Shown piece by piece: positions 31,065-39,775 of a DNA stretch of 64,000 nucleotides. The notes below the pieces were generated by a model. The model was not told the DNA's origin. It saw only the letters and a list, made by a program, of their open reading frames with translations, and made no database searches. Location: contig CAKSZH010000003.1 in NCBI GenBank assembly GCA_934525675.1, forward strand, positions 62,001 to 126,000. The letters run 5' to 3'. How positions within the stretch are numbered: the first letter of the stretch is position 1; the number at the start of each line of letters is the position of its first letter. Origin of the DNA: an uncultured Eubacteriales bacterium. GTDB taxonomy: Bacteria > Bacillota > Clostridia > Oscillospirales > CAG-272. The position numbers and the translations under genes are program-made.

Positions 31065-33446
31065 ATGAAGATATTGATGATAACCTCTTCTCTCAAAACC
31101 GGCGGTGCAGAGACACACATCGCGTCGCTCTCCCGCGCGCTCCGCGCCGCCGGACATACGGTGGTGCTCGCATCATCCGGCGGCGCGGCGGCGGAACAGT
31201 TGTCAAGGGAGGGCTTTGCGCATTACGTGATGCCGCTCGGCTCCCGAAAACCGTCGGAACTTTTCCGCGCCTATCGGATGCTGTGCGGTTTTCTCCGGAG
31301 GGAGCGGTTTGACGTGGTTCACGCACACGCACGGATTCCGGCATATCTGGTCGGTCGCGTGAAGCGGCACCTCGGAAATGATGCCGGCTTCCGGTTTGCG
31401 GTGACCTGCCACGCGGCATTCCGCGTGACGCCGCTTTATCGCCGCCTCTCCGACTGGGGCGACGGAACGATCGCGGTCAGCGAAGATCTGCGTACCTATC
31501 TTTGCGATTCCTACGACCTGAACCCCGACCGGGTCACGGTGATCCCGAATGGGATTGACAGCGATCATTTTTCTCCGGAGAATGAACGGGAAGCCTGTCT
31601 GCCGGGCGGGGACGTGCGGCAAAACGACGTTCCCGGAACGGGTGCCGGACGTCCCACAGGTACGGCTGGGCGGTTGGACTTTCTGATGGAAACGGCGGAA
31701 GAGGTTCCGGTGGTTCCCGCCACGGAAAGCAACCCGTCCCCGGAGGACACCGTAACGCAGATGACGCACATGGCGACAGAGCGTCCCCCGCGTGAAATTT
31801 TGTTTCTCAGCCGCTTGGATGACGACTGTTCCCTTGCTGCGGAGGCCCTGATCCGGCTGGCGCCGCGGATCCGCGCATCGTTCCCTACGACCGGAATCTT
31901 TGTGGCAGGCGGCGGGGAAGCGTATCCCCGGCTTGCGCCGCTTGCAAAAGAGAACGGTGTTACCATGCTTGGGGAACTTGCCGATCCGCTCCCGGCAGTC
32001 CGCCGATGTGATCTGTTTGTCGGTGTATCCCGTGCCGCCATGGAAGCCGCTGCGGTCGGAAAGACGGTGATCCTTGCGGGGAATGAGGGGTATCTCGGTG
32101 TGTTGGATGACGGAACGCGCGCTTCGGCGGAGGCGACCAATTACACCTGCCGCGGCTGCGGAACCCCGAGTGCAATCGGGGAAGACGGATATGCGGAACG
32201 CCTGTTTTATGATCTTTCCACGCTTCTTGCCGCCCCGGAGGAGGTACTTCTCTCCCTCGGGGAACGCAACCGATCAACCATGCGGGAGCACCATTCCGTT
32301 TACGGCAGTGCCGCCGCGACGCTCGCGTTTTATGAGACACTTCCGCCCCCTCTGTCCGGGAAATACCTGCTTTTCGGCGGGTACTTCGGGTACGGCAATA
32401 CGGGCGACGACGCAGTGGCGGAAGCGCTTATCGCTCGCATCCGCAAGACCCATCCGGGGTTTCCCGTCGCGTTTCTGTCCCGTCAGCCGGAACGCGACGC
32501 AAAACGGTATGCCGCCCCGTGCTTCTCCCGAACCTCGCCGCTTGAGATCAGTCGTGCGATAAAGGGCGCGTCGGCGTACCTGATGGGCGGCGGATCGCTT
32601 TTGCAGAATCTGACAAGCGAACGGTCGCTCTCCTATTATCTGGCGCTCCTGAAGACGGCAAACCGTCGCGGAATCCCCACCGTGATGTTCTCCGGCGGGG
32701 TCGGACCGCTTCGCGGGACCGGCGCTTCCCGGCGCGTCGCAAAAGAGCTGGAACGCGCCGCGTATGTCAGCGTCAGGGACGGTCGGTCTGCCGGATACCT
32801 TGCGGGACTCGGGATTCCGGAGGATCGGATTCATCAGGGGGCAGACCCTGCATTCCTGCTTGCTCCTGCGGACCCGGACAGAATTGTGGTACTCTTAAAA
32901 CGTTTCCGGATCGACAGGGAAAACGGCAGATACCTCGCCGTCGCCGCGGGAGCCGCAGGGGAATACGAGCGTACCAAGCTGGCAGTCCTTGTCTCCGAGG
33001 TTTGCCGTCGCAACCGCCTGACCCCGCTGTATTTTCCGCTCTTTCCCGCAAAGGACGCGGAAACAGCGCGGGAAATCGCCGCCTCGGTCGGTTTTGGCGG
33101 ACGGGTGCTTCCCGGACTTTCTCCGCGCGAGACACTCGGCATTCTTCCGTACTGTGCCGCCGCGCTGTCCGTGCGTCTGCATTTGCTGGTCTTCGCGGTC
33201 TCGGCAGGGATCCCCGCAGTCGGAATCGGCGGGAGTGACCCAAAGATCGGAGCGTTTGCGGAACTGGCGGGGCTTCCCGAAGCGGTGACGCTCCCCGCCG
33301 TCTCACCGGAAAAAATCACGGCGCTTTTCGGTAAACTACTTGAAAGAAGAGAGGAAATATGCGATAATATAAAAAATGCCCGCGAGGGGTTGGTACACAG
33401 CGCGGAGGAAGACCTGGACCGGGTCCTTTCGCTCGTGCTGCATTGA
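31065..33446 (+). CDS. csaB: glycosyltransferase fused to polysaccharide pyruvyl transferase CsaB
   Basis: 793 residues. Residues 1-166 are the N-terminal Rossmann half of a GT4-type glycosyltransferase (TSSLKTGGAETHIASLSRAL, then HAHARIPAYL and IPNGIDSDHF). A polar linker of about 75 residues rich in Gly, Thr and Pro follows, then the second GT half (ILFLSRLDDD, then GVSRAAMEAAAVGKTVI). From about 432 the CsaB domain begins (LFGGYFGYGNTGDDAVAEAL) with MGGGSLLQNLTS and SVRLHLLVFAVSAGIP. CsaB pyruvylates cell-wall polysaccharide so that SLH-domain proteins can dock. The fusion is known in Clostridia. It overlaps the open frame of rarA. Confidence 0.93.
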   Translation: MKILMITSSLKTGGAETHIASLSRALRAAGHTVVLASSGGAAAEQLSREGFAHYVMPLGSRKPSELFRAYRMLCGFLRRERFDVVHAHARIPAYLVGRVKRHLGNDAGFRFAVTCHAAFRVTPLYRRLSDWGDGTIAVSEDLRTYLCDSYDLNPDRVTVIPNGIDSDHFSPENEREACLPGGDVRQNDVPGTGAGRPTGTAGRLDFLMETAEEVPVVPATESNPSPEDTVTQMTHMATERPPREILFLSRLDDDCSLAAEALIRLAPRIRASFPTTGIFVAGGGEAYPRLAPLAKENGVTMLGELADPLPAVRRCDLFVGVSRAAMEAAAVGKTVILAGNEGYLGVLDDGTRASAEATNYTCRGCGTPSAIGEDGYAERLFYDLSTLLAAPEEVLLSLGERNRSTMREHHSVYGSAAATLAFYETLPPPLSGKYLLFGGYFGYGNTGDDAVAEALIARIRKTHPGFPVAFLSRQPERDAKRYAAPCFSRTSPLEISRAIKGASAYLMGGGSLLQNLTSERSLSYYLALLKTANRRGIPTVMFSGGVGPLRGTGASRRVAKELERAAYVSVRDGRSAGYLAGLGIPEDRIHQGADPAFLLAPADPDRIVVLLKRFRIDRENGRYLAVAAGAAGEYERTKLAVLVSEVCRRNRLTPLYFPLFPAKDAETAREIAASVGFGGRVLPGLSPRETLGILPYCAAALSVRLHLLVFAVSAGIPAVGIGGSDPKIGAFAELAGLPEAVTLPAVSPEKITALFGKLLERREEICDNIKNAREGLVHSAEEDLDRVLSLVLH

Positions 33447-33472
33447 CCAAGCGGGAAAGGGAAGGTGACACC

Positions 33473-34690
33473 TTGAAGAACACACAGCTTGCCGACGTGC
33501 TCCGCCCGAAAAATTTCGACGAAATGGTCGGGCAGTCGCGCCTGGTCGGAAAGACCGGCGTGCTCCGTCGGATGCTTGAAGCGGGACGCGTGACCAACAT
33601 GATTTTTTACGGACCTCCCGGCACGGGAAAAACGACCGCCGCGGAGATTATCGCAAAAGAATCCGGTATGATGTTCCGCCGTCTCAATGCGACGAGCGCC
33701 TCCCTTTCCGACGTCAAGGAGGTCATCCGCGAGACCGACAATGTGTTCGGAAGCGGGGGGGTGCTCCTGTACCTTGACGAGATCCAGTATTTCAACAAGA
33801 AACAGCAGCAGTCGCTGCTCGAATATATCGAGGACGGCAGAGTCACGCTCATCGCATCCACCACGGAAAACCCGCATTTTTATGTATATAACGCGATCAT
33901 CTCCCGCTCGTCTCTGTTCGAGTTCCGCCCCGTTTCGGCAGAGGAGTGCGTTCCCGCGCTCCGCCGGGCGGTCGCATATCTCAATGAAACCGGAAAGACC
34001 GACAAGCGCGCGACCGACGAAACACTTGCGTATATCGCAAAATGCACGGGTGGCGACGTCCGCCGTGCGATCGGACTGACCGAGAACGCGTTTTATGCGG
34101 CAGAAGACGAGATTACCAAAGAGGAAATCGAGCAGTTCCATGTAAAGGTCGGTAACTTCGACGATGACACGCATTACGACCTGCTGTCCTGCCTGCAGAA
34201 ATCCGTCCGCGGCTCCGACCCGGACGCGGCGGTCTTCTATCTTGCAAAGCTCCTCTCCCTCGGGGAACTGATCTCCGTTTGCCGCAGACTTCAGGTCATG
34301 GCATCGGAGGACGTGGGGCTTGCCTATCCGCTTGCGGCGGTCGTCACCCGTGCCGCCTGTGAATCGGCACTGGAGCTGGGAATGCCGGAGGCGAAGATCC
34401 CGCTTGCCAACGCGACGATTCTGCTTGCGACAGCACCCAAGTCCAACGCCGCAGACGCGGCGGTGACGGCGGCGATGGCGGATGTCGAAGCGGGGCTTGG
34501 CAGGGAAGTGCCCGGGATCCTGCAAAGCCCGCTCTTCCGCGGCTACAAATACCCGCATGATTACCCCGACCATTGGGTCGATCAGACCTATCTGCCGCGG
34601 GATATCGCCGGAAAAACATATTACACGCCGGGGCAGAACAAAACCGAACAGGCGGCGGCGGAGTACTGGCGGCGCATCAAGAAAAAGTGA
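33473..34690 (+). CDS. rarA: replication-associated recombination protein A (MgsA/RarA ATPase)
   Basis: 405 residues. LADVLRPKNFDEMVGQ at the start, Walker A GPPGTGKT (47-54), Walker B LDEI (101-104), STTENPHF sensor 1, and the family C-terminal part (ASEDVGLAYP, then NATILLATAPKSNAA and YKYPHDYPDHWVDQTYLP). It acts at stalled replication forks. I place the start at the TTG at 33473, with GGAAGGTG 7 bases ahead; the open frame reaches back into csaB at 33443, also with a TTG. Confidence 0.95.
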   Translation: MKNTQLADVLRPKNFDEMVGQSRLVGKTGVLRRMLEAGRVTNMIFYGPPGTGKTTAAEIIAKESGMMFRRLNATSASLSDVKEVIRETDNVFGSGGVLLYLDEIQYFNKKQQQSLLEYIEDGRVTLIASTTENPHFYVYNAIISRSSLFEFRPVSAEECVPALRRAVAYLNETGKTDKRATDETLAYIAKCTGGDVRRAIGLTENAFYAAEDEITKEEIEQFHVKVGNFDDDTHYDLLSCLQKSVRGSDPDAAVFYLAKLLSLGELISVCRRLQVMASEDVGLAYPLAAVVTRAACESALELGMPEAKIPLANATILLATAPKSNAADAAVTAAMADVEAGLGREVPGILQSPLFRGYKYPHDYPDHWVDQTYLPRDIAGKTYYTPGQNKTEQAAAEYWRRIKKK

Positions 34691-34841
34691 CCCTGCGTCA
34701 AACGTTCCGGCAAAACAGGGGATTTCCTTTCCGGTGATTCTTTCCGGACGATGTTGCCACGTCCGCCGGACCGTTACTCCTTCCGGTCACACACCGGGGA
34801 CTCCAACCGTCAACCCCGATACCCCGATTTGCCCTCAAGCC

Positions 34842-34870
34842 TTGACAAGCGAAGCCTGCCATGCTATAAT
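34842..34870 (+). promoter_or_regulatory. consensus promoter of glyS
   Basis: TTGACA (34842-34847), 17-base spacer, TATAAT (34865-34870), about 49 bases before the ATG. No T-box motif is seen in the short leader. Confidence 0.9.
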
Positions 34871-34918
34871 ATTATATTATGAAATTCAATGCCGCATAGC
34901 GGCTCTGGAGAAGAACAT

Positions 34919-36337
34919 ATGATGAAGAATTCGGATAAAACAATGGATAAGATCGTCGCGCTGTGCAAGAACCGCGGGTTCATTTTCCCCGGCTCCGAGA
35001 TTTACGGCGGACTTGCAAACTCGTGGGATTACGGTCCCCTCGGCGTTGAATTCAAGAACAATGTCAAGCGCGCGTGGTGGAAGAAGTTCGTGCAGGAGAG
35101 CCGCTACAATGTCGGTCTTGACAGCGCGATTATCATGAACCCCGAGACATGGGTCGCGTCGGGTCACGTCGGCGGATTTTCCGACCCGCTGATGGACTGC
35201 AAGTCCTGCAAGACGCGTCACCGCGCGGATAAGCTCATCGAAGATTACGCGTTCCAGAACGGGCTGGACGACAATCCTGCCGGCTGGACGTTCGAGGAAA
35301 TGAGCAAGTACATCAAGGACAAGGGAATCAAATGCCCCGTCTGCGGCGGAACGGATTTTGCGGACATCAAGAAGTTCAACCTCATGTTCAAGACCTTCAT
35401 CGGCGTGACCGAGGATTCCGCATCCACCGTGTACCTCCGCCCCGAAACGGCGCAGGGCATCTTCGTCAACTTCCCGAACATTCAGCGCTCCGCGCGTAAG
35501 AAACTGCCTTTCGGCGTGGCGCAGATCGGTAAATCCTTTCGGAACGAGATCACGCCCGGCAACTTCACCTTCCGTACCCGTGAGTTCGAGCAGATGGAGC
35601 TGGAGTTCTTCTGCAAGCCCGGCACCGACCTCGAATGGTTCAACTACTGGAAGAACTACTGCCACAGGTTCCTGCTTGATCTTGGCATGACCGACGAACA
35701 TCTCCGCCTCCGCGACCACGACAAGGAGGAGCTTTGCTTCTATTCCAAGGCGACCACGGACTTTGAGTTCCTGTTCCCGTTCGGGTGGGGCGAACTCTGG
35801 GGCGTTGCGGACAGAACCGATTACGACCTCACCCAACACGCTAACCACAGCGGCAAGGATCTGTCCTACTTTGATCCCGAAACCAATGAGCATTATATCC
35901 CCTACGTTATCGAGCCGTCTCTCGGCGCCGACCGCGTTGCGCTTGCGTTCCTCATTGACGCGTATGACGAAGAAGTCATCGACGCGGAAAAGAACGACGT
36001 CCGCACCGTGCTTCATCTGCATCCCGCGCTCGCGCCCTTCAAAGCGGCAATCCTCCCGCTTTCCAAGAAGCTCGGCGACAAGGCAGGCGAGATCTACGAC
36101 GAGCTCTCCAAGTATTTCTCCGTGGATTACGACGAGACCGGTTCCATCGGCAAGCGTTACCGCCGCGAGGACGAGATCGGTACGCCTCTCTGCATCACAG
36201 TGGACTTCCAGACCGTCGGCGATGAGAATTCTCCCGCGGATAACTGCGTGACCGTCCGTGACAGAGACACCATGGAGCAGGTGCGTATCCCGATCACCGA
36301 GCTGAAGAGCTACATCGAGGGCAAGATCGCGTTCTGA
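34919..36337 (+). CDS. glyS: glycyl-tRNA synthetase, homodimeric type
   Basis: 472 residues, class II. Motifs: RGFIFPGSEIYGG and NSWDYGPLG at the start, a zinc-type insert (CKSCKTRH, CPVCGG), YLRPETAQGIFVNF, RNEITPGNFTFRTREFEQMELEFF (class II motif 2 region), GELWGVADRTDYDL and the motif 3 stretch IEPSLGADRVALAFL, then an anticodon-binding domain. It charges tRNA-Gly. GGAG lies 8 bases before the first ATG of two. Confidence 0.97.
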   Translation: MMKNSDKTMDKIVALCKNRGFIFPGSEIYGGLANSWDYGPLGVEFKNNVKRAWWKKFVQESRYNVGLDSAIIMNPETWVASGHVGGFSDPLMDCKSCKTRHRADKLIEDYAFQNGLDDNPAGWTFEEMSKYIKDKGIKCPVCGGTDFADIKKFNLMFKTFIGVTEDSASTVYLRPETAQGIFVNFPNIQRSARKKLPFGVAQIGKSFRNEITPGNFTFRTREFEQMELEFFCKPGTDLEWFNYWKNYCHRFLLDLGMTDEHLRLRDHDKEELCFYSKATTDFEFLFPFGWGELWGVADRTDYDLTQHANHSGKDLSYFDPETNEHYIPYVIEPSLGADRVALAFLIDAYDEEVIDAEKNDVRTVLHLHPALAPFKAAILPLSKKLGDKAGEIYDELSKYFSVDYDETGSIGKRYRREDEIGTPLCITVDFQTVGDENSPADNCVTVRDRDTMEQVRIPITELKSYIEGKIAF

Positions 36338-36412
36338 GTATTTCAATGCTTCCCGGCAAGCGGTCAGAACGGTTCAGACAAGGGGGCGACGGTTAATGGG
36401 GCAAAAGCCGTG

Positions 36413-36514
36413 AGCCGGAGCCGGAAATCAGAACCGCAAATCAGGGCTGCAAGCCGGAGCAGCAAATCAAAGTCGCAAATCGGGGCTGCGAGCCGGAGCC
36501 GCAACTTTGAACCG
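36413..36514. repeat. 39-bp tandem repeat, 2.6 copies
   Basis: Units begin at 36413, 36452 and 36491 with AGCCGGAGC. Units 1 and 2 share GCAAATC-GGGCTGC; unit 3 is partial. An open frame through it gives 13-residue repeats but has no ribosome site and looks non-coding. Confidence 0.75.
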
Positions 36515-36534
36515 TGCGTCAGAATTCCGAAGCA

Positions 36535-36570
36535 AAGCCGCGCAGGGCAGATTTCCCCGCGCGGCTTTTT
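36535..36570 (+). terminator. terminator of glyS
   Basis: AAGCCGCGC (36535-36543) and GCGCGGCTT (36559-36567) pair, with GGG/CCC inside, followed by TTT. Confidence 0.85.
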
Positions 36571-36605
36571 CATGGAAAGGGAATCGGAGAGAGGCTTTAC
36601 ATACG

Positions 36606-36637
36606 AAAAGGCGGAAACCATACGGTTTCCGCCTTTT
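36606..36637 (-). terminator. terminator of rplJ-rplL
   Basis: A perfect 14-bp stem (AAAAGGCGGAAACC and complement) with the loop ATAC, T run on the minus strand. Probably works both ways. Confidence 0.88.
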
Positions 36638-36703
36638 CTGATGAAGTTATCCGACAGCCGTGACACCGCTCTTCGCGAATGCCACAAAGGGCAGAAGGAG
36701 AAA

Positions 36704-37081
36704 TTACTTCACTTCGACAGTAGCGCCGGCTTCGACGAGCTGAGCCTTGACCTTTTCTGCTTCGTCCTTGGAAACGCCTTCCTTGATTGCCTTGGGAGCG
36801 CCCTCGACAGTTGCCTTCGCGTCGCCGAGACCGAGACCGGTCAGCTCGCGGACAACCTTGATGACGGACAGCTTCTTTGCAGCGTCAAAGCCGGTCAGAA
36901 CAACGTCAAACTCGGTCTTCTCTTCTGCTGCGGGAGCTGCTGCGCCTGCAACTGCAACACCGACAGGAGCTGCTGCGGATACGCCGAACTCTTCCTCGAC
37001 TGCCTTGACAAGGTCGTTCAGCTCGAGAATGGTCAGGCCCTTGATTTCTTCAACAATAGCGGTAATCTTTTCGGATGCCAT
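36704..37081 (-). CDS. rplL: 50S ribosomal protein L7/L12
   Basis: 125 residues, normal size. N-terminal dimerisation region (ITAIVEEIKGLTILELNDLVKAVEEEFGV), an Ala-rich hinge (AAAPVGVAVAGAAAPAAEEK) and the C-terminal domain (EFDVVLTGFDAAKKLSVIKVVRELTGLGLGDAK). Forms the stalk that recruits translation GTPases. AGGAGG precedes the ATG. Second gene after rplJ. Confidence 0.98.
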   Translation of the reverse strand: MASEKITAIVEEIKGLTILELNDLVKAVEEEFGVSAAAPVGVAVAGAAAPAAEEKTEFDVVLTGFDAAKKLSVIKVVRELTGLGLGDAKATVEGAPKAIKEGVSKDEAEKVKAQLVEAGATVEVK

Positions 37082-37185
37082 TTCAAATACCTCCTGAATG
37101 GATCAAAATTTAATCGGCGCGTCTTTGCCGCGGCGCCAACTCGGAGCCGGTCATGCCGGCTGACTAATTGAAAACGGGTATGGAA

Positions 37186-37725
37186 TCAAGCCTCTGCGGG
37201 AGCTTCCGGTGCAGCTTCTGCTGCGGGAGCCTCGCCGTTCTTGTCTGCCACTGCCTGAAGGGCATAAGCCAGACCGTAAACGGGGGACTTGATGCTGCCG
37301 AGGAACTTTGCAATGAGGACTTCCTTTGCGGGAATCGAAGCAAGCTCTTCCACAGTCTTTTCGTCGATGACGGCACCGTCAACGAAGCCTGCAAGCAGAT
37401 TGAAGGACTCAACCTTGTCGGCATATTCCTTCAGAATCTTTGCGGGAGCAACGGGGTCGTTCTCGCTGACTGCGATCGCGGTCATACCGGTGAGGTACTT
37501 CTTGAGTTCACCGTAGCCGACCTCGTCGCAGGCTCTGCCGGTCAGAGTGTTCTTCATGACCATATACTTGACGCCTGCATCGCGGAGTGCCTTACGCATC
37601 TTGGTATCGTTGTCAACGGTGATACCCTGATAGTTGACAATGACGCCGGATGCAGCATTCTTCATCAGGTCGGCAAGTTCTGCAACAGCCTTCTGCTTTT
37701 GCTCGAGTACTACTTTACTGGGCAT
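37186..37725 (-). CDS. rplJ: 50S ribosomal protein L10
   Basis: 179 residues. NYQGITVDNDTKMRKALRDAGVKYMVMKNTL is the rRNA-binding part, and the C-terminal helix that carries L7/L12 dimers ends in an Ala/Glu-rich tail. Transcribed from the promoter at 37891-37919 behind an L10 leader. About 100 bases separate it from rplL, with a hairpin AGCCGG/CCGGCT at about 37144-37161. Confidence 0.98.
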   Translation of the reverse strand: MPSKVVLEQKQKAVAELADLMKNAASGVIVNYQGITVDNDTKMRKALRDAGVKYMVMKNTLTGRACDEVGYGELKKYLTGMTAIAVSENDPVAPAKILKEYADKVESFNLLAGFVDGAVIDEKTVEELASIPAKEVLIAKFLGSIKSPVYGLAYALQAVADKNGEAPAAEAAPEAPAEA

Positions 37726-37739
37726 TGTGATTTCTCCTT

Positions 37740-37886
37740 CCTGAAAAATAAATAAAAATAAATCTTTCTCCCGCAGAGCGCACAGCTATGCCGAAAGAAA
37801 GATCCTACCGATATATTCAGTGAGAAGTTTCTCCTCGGCAGGGAAGCGGAACGCTTTTACGGGAACCTGCTGTCTTGGGATAACAG
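37740..37886 (-). promoter_or_regulatory. L10 ribosomal protein leader (attenuator)
   Basis: On the minus strand AAGACAGCAGG (37866-37876) and CCTGCCGAGG (within 37831-37842) are the conserved paired segments of the L10 leader. The end is a terminator: ATCTTTCT (37796-37803 as read on minus) pairs with AGAAAGAT (37762-37769), followed by a T-rich tract. Excess L10-L12 complex binds the leader and favours termination, as known in Bacillus. Confidence 0.85.
37762..37803 (-). terminator. attenuator terminator inside the L10 leader
   Basis: 8-bp stem closing a GC-rich inner hairpin, followed on the minus strand by TTATTTTTATTT. Only about 37 bases before the rplJ start. Confidence 0.75.
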
Positions 37887-37890
37887 ATGG

Positions 37891-37919
37891 ATTATATCAC
37901 GCCCCGAGGGGCTTGTCAA
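37891..37919 (-). promoter_or_regulatory. consensus promoter of rplJ-rplL
   Basis: On the minus strand TTGACA (37914-37919), 17-base spacer containing GCCCCTCGGGGC, then TATAAT (37891-37896). Confidence 0.9.
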
Positions 37920-37971
37920 TAGCTTTTTGAAATTTTTTTGGAATTTTCAGAGGCACACGGAAAACTTTGCG

Positions 37972-38520
37972 TCAGTCGGATATGTCGCGGTTGTTCCCGA
38001 TCATACGTTCCGCCGCGGCAAGCGCCTTTTCCCTCAGCCATGCCGGCTCCAGAAGACGCACGTCCGCGTCGGTTGCAAACAGCGCCCCGAGAAAGGCTTC
38101 CACGCTGTGGAACTCGCAGATGTAGCGGCTTTTTCCTTCATTAGAAATAATAAATTGATTCAGCTCGATTGCGGTCAATTTGTCCGGGATCTCCACCGTC
38201 GCGGTAAACGGGATCTGCATCTGGATGAGCGTTTCGTCGGCGGCAAGCTCCGAAGTGCTCCGACTGGTCACGTCGGATACATAGCTGTCGTCGTTTGCGG
38301 ATACCAGAAGCAGGGGCAGGGAGAACGGAGCCGTGTAATAAAAGCCCTTGTTTTCCGCGCTGTATGCGACCGGCGCGCCGAGATGCCTGCGCAGAAAATC
38401 CACGTCACGCTGTGCCTGGCGGTGGGAAATGCCGAAGCGCTCTGCAATCCGTGTTGCGTTCGGGAAACTCATCTCGGATATTTTTTTGTGAAGCCACTGA
38501 ATTCTTGTATTTGCAGTCAT
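37972..38520 (-). CDS. HTH/WYL-like transcription regulator
   Basis: 182 residues. The N-terminal winged helix (IQWLHKKISEMSFPNATRIAERF, then GISHRQAQRDVDFLRRHLGAPVAYSAENKGFYY) is the HTH_11 type of WYL regulators. The C-terminal part is short and lacks an evident WYL core but ends in a WCX-like segment (YICEFHSVEAFLGALF). It may sense a ligand and regulate the membrane protein gene it follows at 12 bases. AAAGGCGG precedes the ATG. Confidence 0.75.
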   Translation of the reverse strand: MTANTRIQWLHKKISEMSFPNATRIAERFGISHRQAQRDVDFLRRHLGAPVAYSAENKGFYYTAPFSLPLLLVSANDDSYVSDVTSRSTSELAADETLIQMQIPFTATVEIPDKLTAIELNQFIISNEGKSRYICEFHSVEAFLGALFATDADVRLLEPAWLREKALAAAERMIGNNRDISD

Positions 38521-38532
38521 AATCTGCCGCCT

Positions 38533-39459
38533 TTATTCGTTTTCGTCTTTGGAATGGTCGTTGGAGTCCGATGCGCCCGGCAGATCCGCGTCGGGGAACG
38601 GTTCGGTTTGTCTGCGGTCGGGTACCTCTCCGCAGGGAACGGCATCCGTGCAGGTGCGGTCGGGAATCAGAAGGGACAGCGAACGGGAAAACTGATAGAT
38701 CCCGAAGCAGAGCAGGAGGGCGGCGCAGGTGGTGTAGACCGAGAAGGTGAGAATGCCGGCAAACGTGGCGGCAAGCACCGGGACGGACACACCGACACAG
38801 AGCATTCCGCAGATGAGCGACAGGGCAAATGCGGCGCGGGGACGAGCGTATCCTTTACCGATCAGAAGGCGGATCTCGTACAGAACGGCAAAGAGGAACG
38901 CTACCAGTGCAATCTGGAGCGGGAGCTTGACGGGACCGTTGATCGGCGTGAAGTAGTCAAAATAGAGCATGCCGAGCAGGGCGGCGCCGAAAAGCGGGAC
39001 AAACAGGGAACAAACCTGACGGATGGTTCCTGTCTTTGCGAGCAGTACGGTCAGAAGATATTCTGCCGACGGGAGCGAAAAGATTACCGCGAGAATAAGA
39101 AGAACCCTGTAAAATCCCGCCTCCGATTCCGAGGCAAGTCCCGCGGCGGTAAATCCGAAGAACAGAAACGAAGCGGCAGCAAGTCCTGCAGCAATGCGCA
39201 CCCCGATGCGGGGGACATCCGTGCGGGAAACATCCTCGGCTTTCAAGAAGAAAATCGCGTCCGCCGCAATCAGAAGTACAAATGCGCCGAAGATACAGAC
39301 GGCAATTCTGGGAAGAATCGACGCGGATGCAAAATATCCGATGCCTTTGTCAAAGTCGAGAAAGAACGCAAGAGTCAGGCACACCGCGGCGGTAAGCGCC
39401 GCAACCGGTGCCCCGATGCCGACCGTGCGTGTCATCAGTTCGTTTCGTTTGGAATTCAT
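38533..39459 (-). CDS. hypothetical polytopic membrane protein
   Basis: 308 residues with about eight membrane spans, for example APVAALTAAVCLTLAFFLDF, ILPRIAVCIFGAFVLLIAADAIFFL and AGILTFSVYTTCAALLLCFGI, then a polar, Asp-rich cytoplasmic tail of about 50 residues. The ATG at 39459 has GGGCGG ahead; the frame is open 60 bases further. First gene of the pair with the regulator at 37972. Function unknown. Confidence 0.7.
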   Translation of the reverse strand: MNSKRNELMTRTVGIGAPVAALTAAVCLTLAFFLDFDKGIGYFASASILPRIAVCIFGAFVLLIAADAIFFLKAEDVSRTDVPRIGVRIAAGLAAASFLFFGFTAAGLASESEAGFYRVLLILAVIFSLPSAEYLLTVLLAKTGTIRQVCSLFVPLFGAALLGMLYFDYFTPINGPVKLPLQIALVAFLFAVLYEIRLLIGKGYARPRAAFALSLICGMLCVGVSVPVLAATFAGILTFSVYTTCAALLLCFGIYQFSRSLSLLIPDRTCTDAVPCGEVPDRRQTEPFPDADLPGASDSNDHSKDENE

Positions 39460-39740
39460 GATACAACCGCCCTTCCGGAATCCGTGCCAAAAGAATTTTG
39501 TTCTCGGTGTTCCTAACATTTTATTATATACTCAATACATGAACAAACTGTAAACGACCGGACAAAACACAGAGATTTTTGCAAATTATTCTTGCCGGAG
39601 CAGGAAAGGAGGAGTGTATTGCCGGATTTCTGTTCCGGATTCGCGGTATTCCGCCGGAATTCCTCCAAAAATTGTGCGTAATGACGATTGGTATGCCATA
39701 ATTCTTTTGAAATTTCGTCGGAACGACGATAACAAAACGG

Positions 39741-39769
39741 TTGCAAATTGCGTATGCACATGATATAAT
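39741..39769 (+). promoter_or_regulatory. promoter of the S10-spc-alpha operon
   Basis: TTGCAA (39741-39746), 17-base spacer, TATAAT (39764-39769). It is the only good promoter seen ahead of rpsJ, about 347 bases from its ATG. Confidence 0.75.
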
Positions 39770-39775
39770 AGAAAA

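Larger units (their letters stand above)
36338..36703. other. intergenic region with 39-bp repeats and two terminators
   Basis: No gene is supported. It holds a degenerate tandem repeat (36413-36514), the glyS terminator (36535-36570) and the rplL terminator (36606-36637). Confidence 0.7.

Noticed and set aside
34886..36346. 486-codon open frame opposite glyS
   Set aside because: glyS is certain; this frame has no family features.
36410..37171. Repeat protein with 13-residue units
   Set aside because: Frame runs through two terminators and the antisense of rplL, without a ribosome site.
37927..39516. 529-codon open frame on the + strand
   Set aside because: It covers the complements of the regulator and membrane protein genes on the minus strand; Arg/Lys-rich low-complexity translation and no ribosome site.
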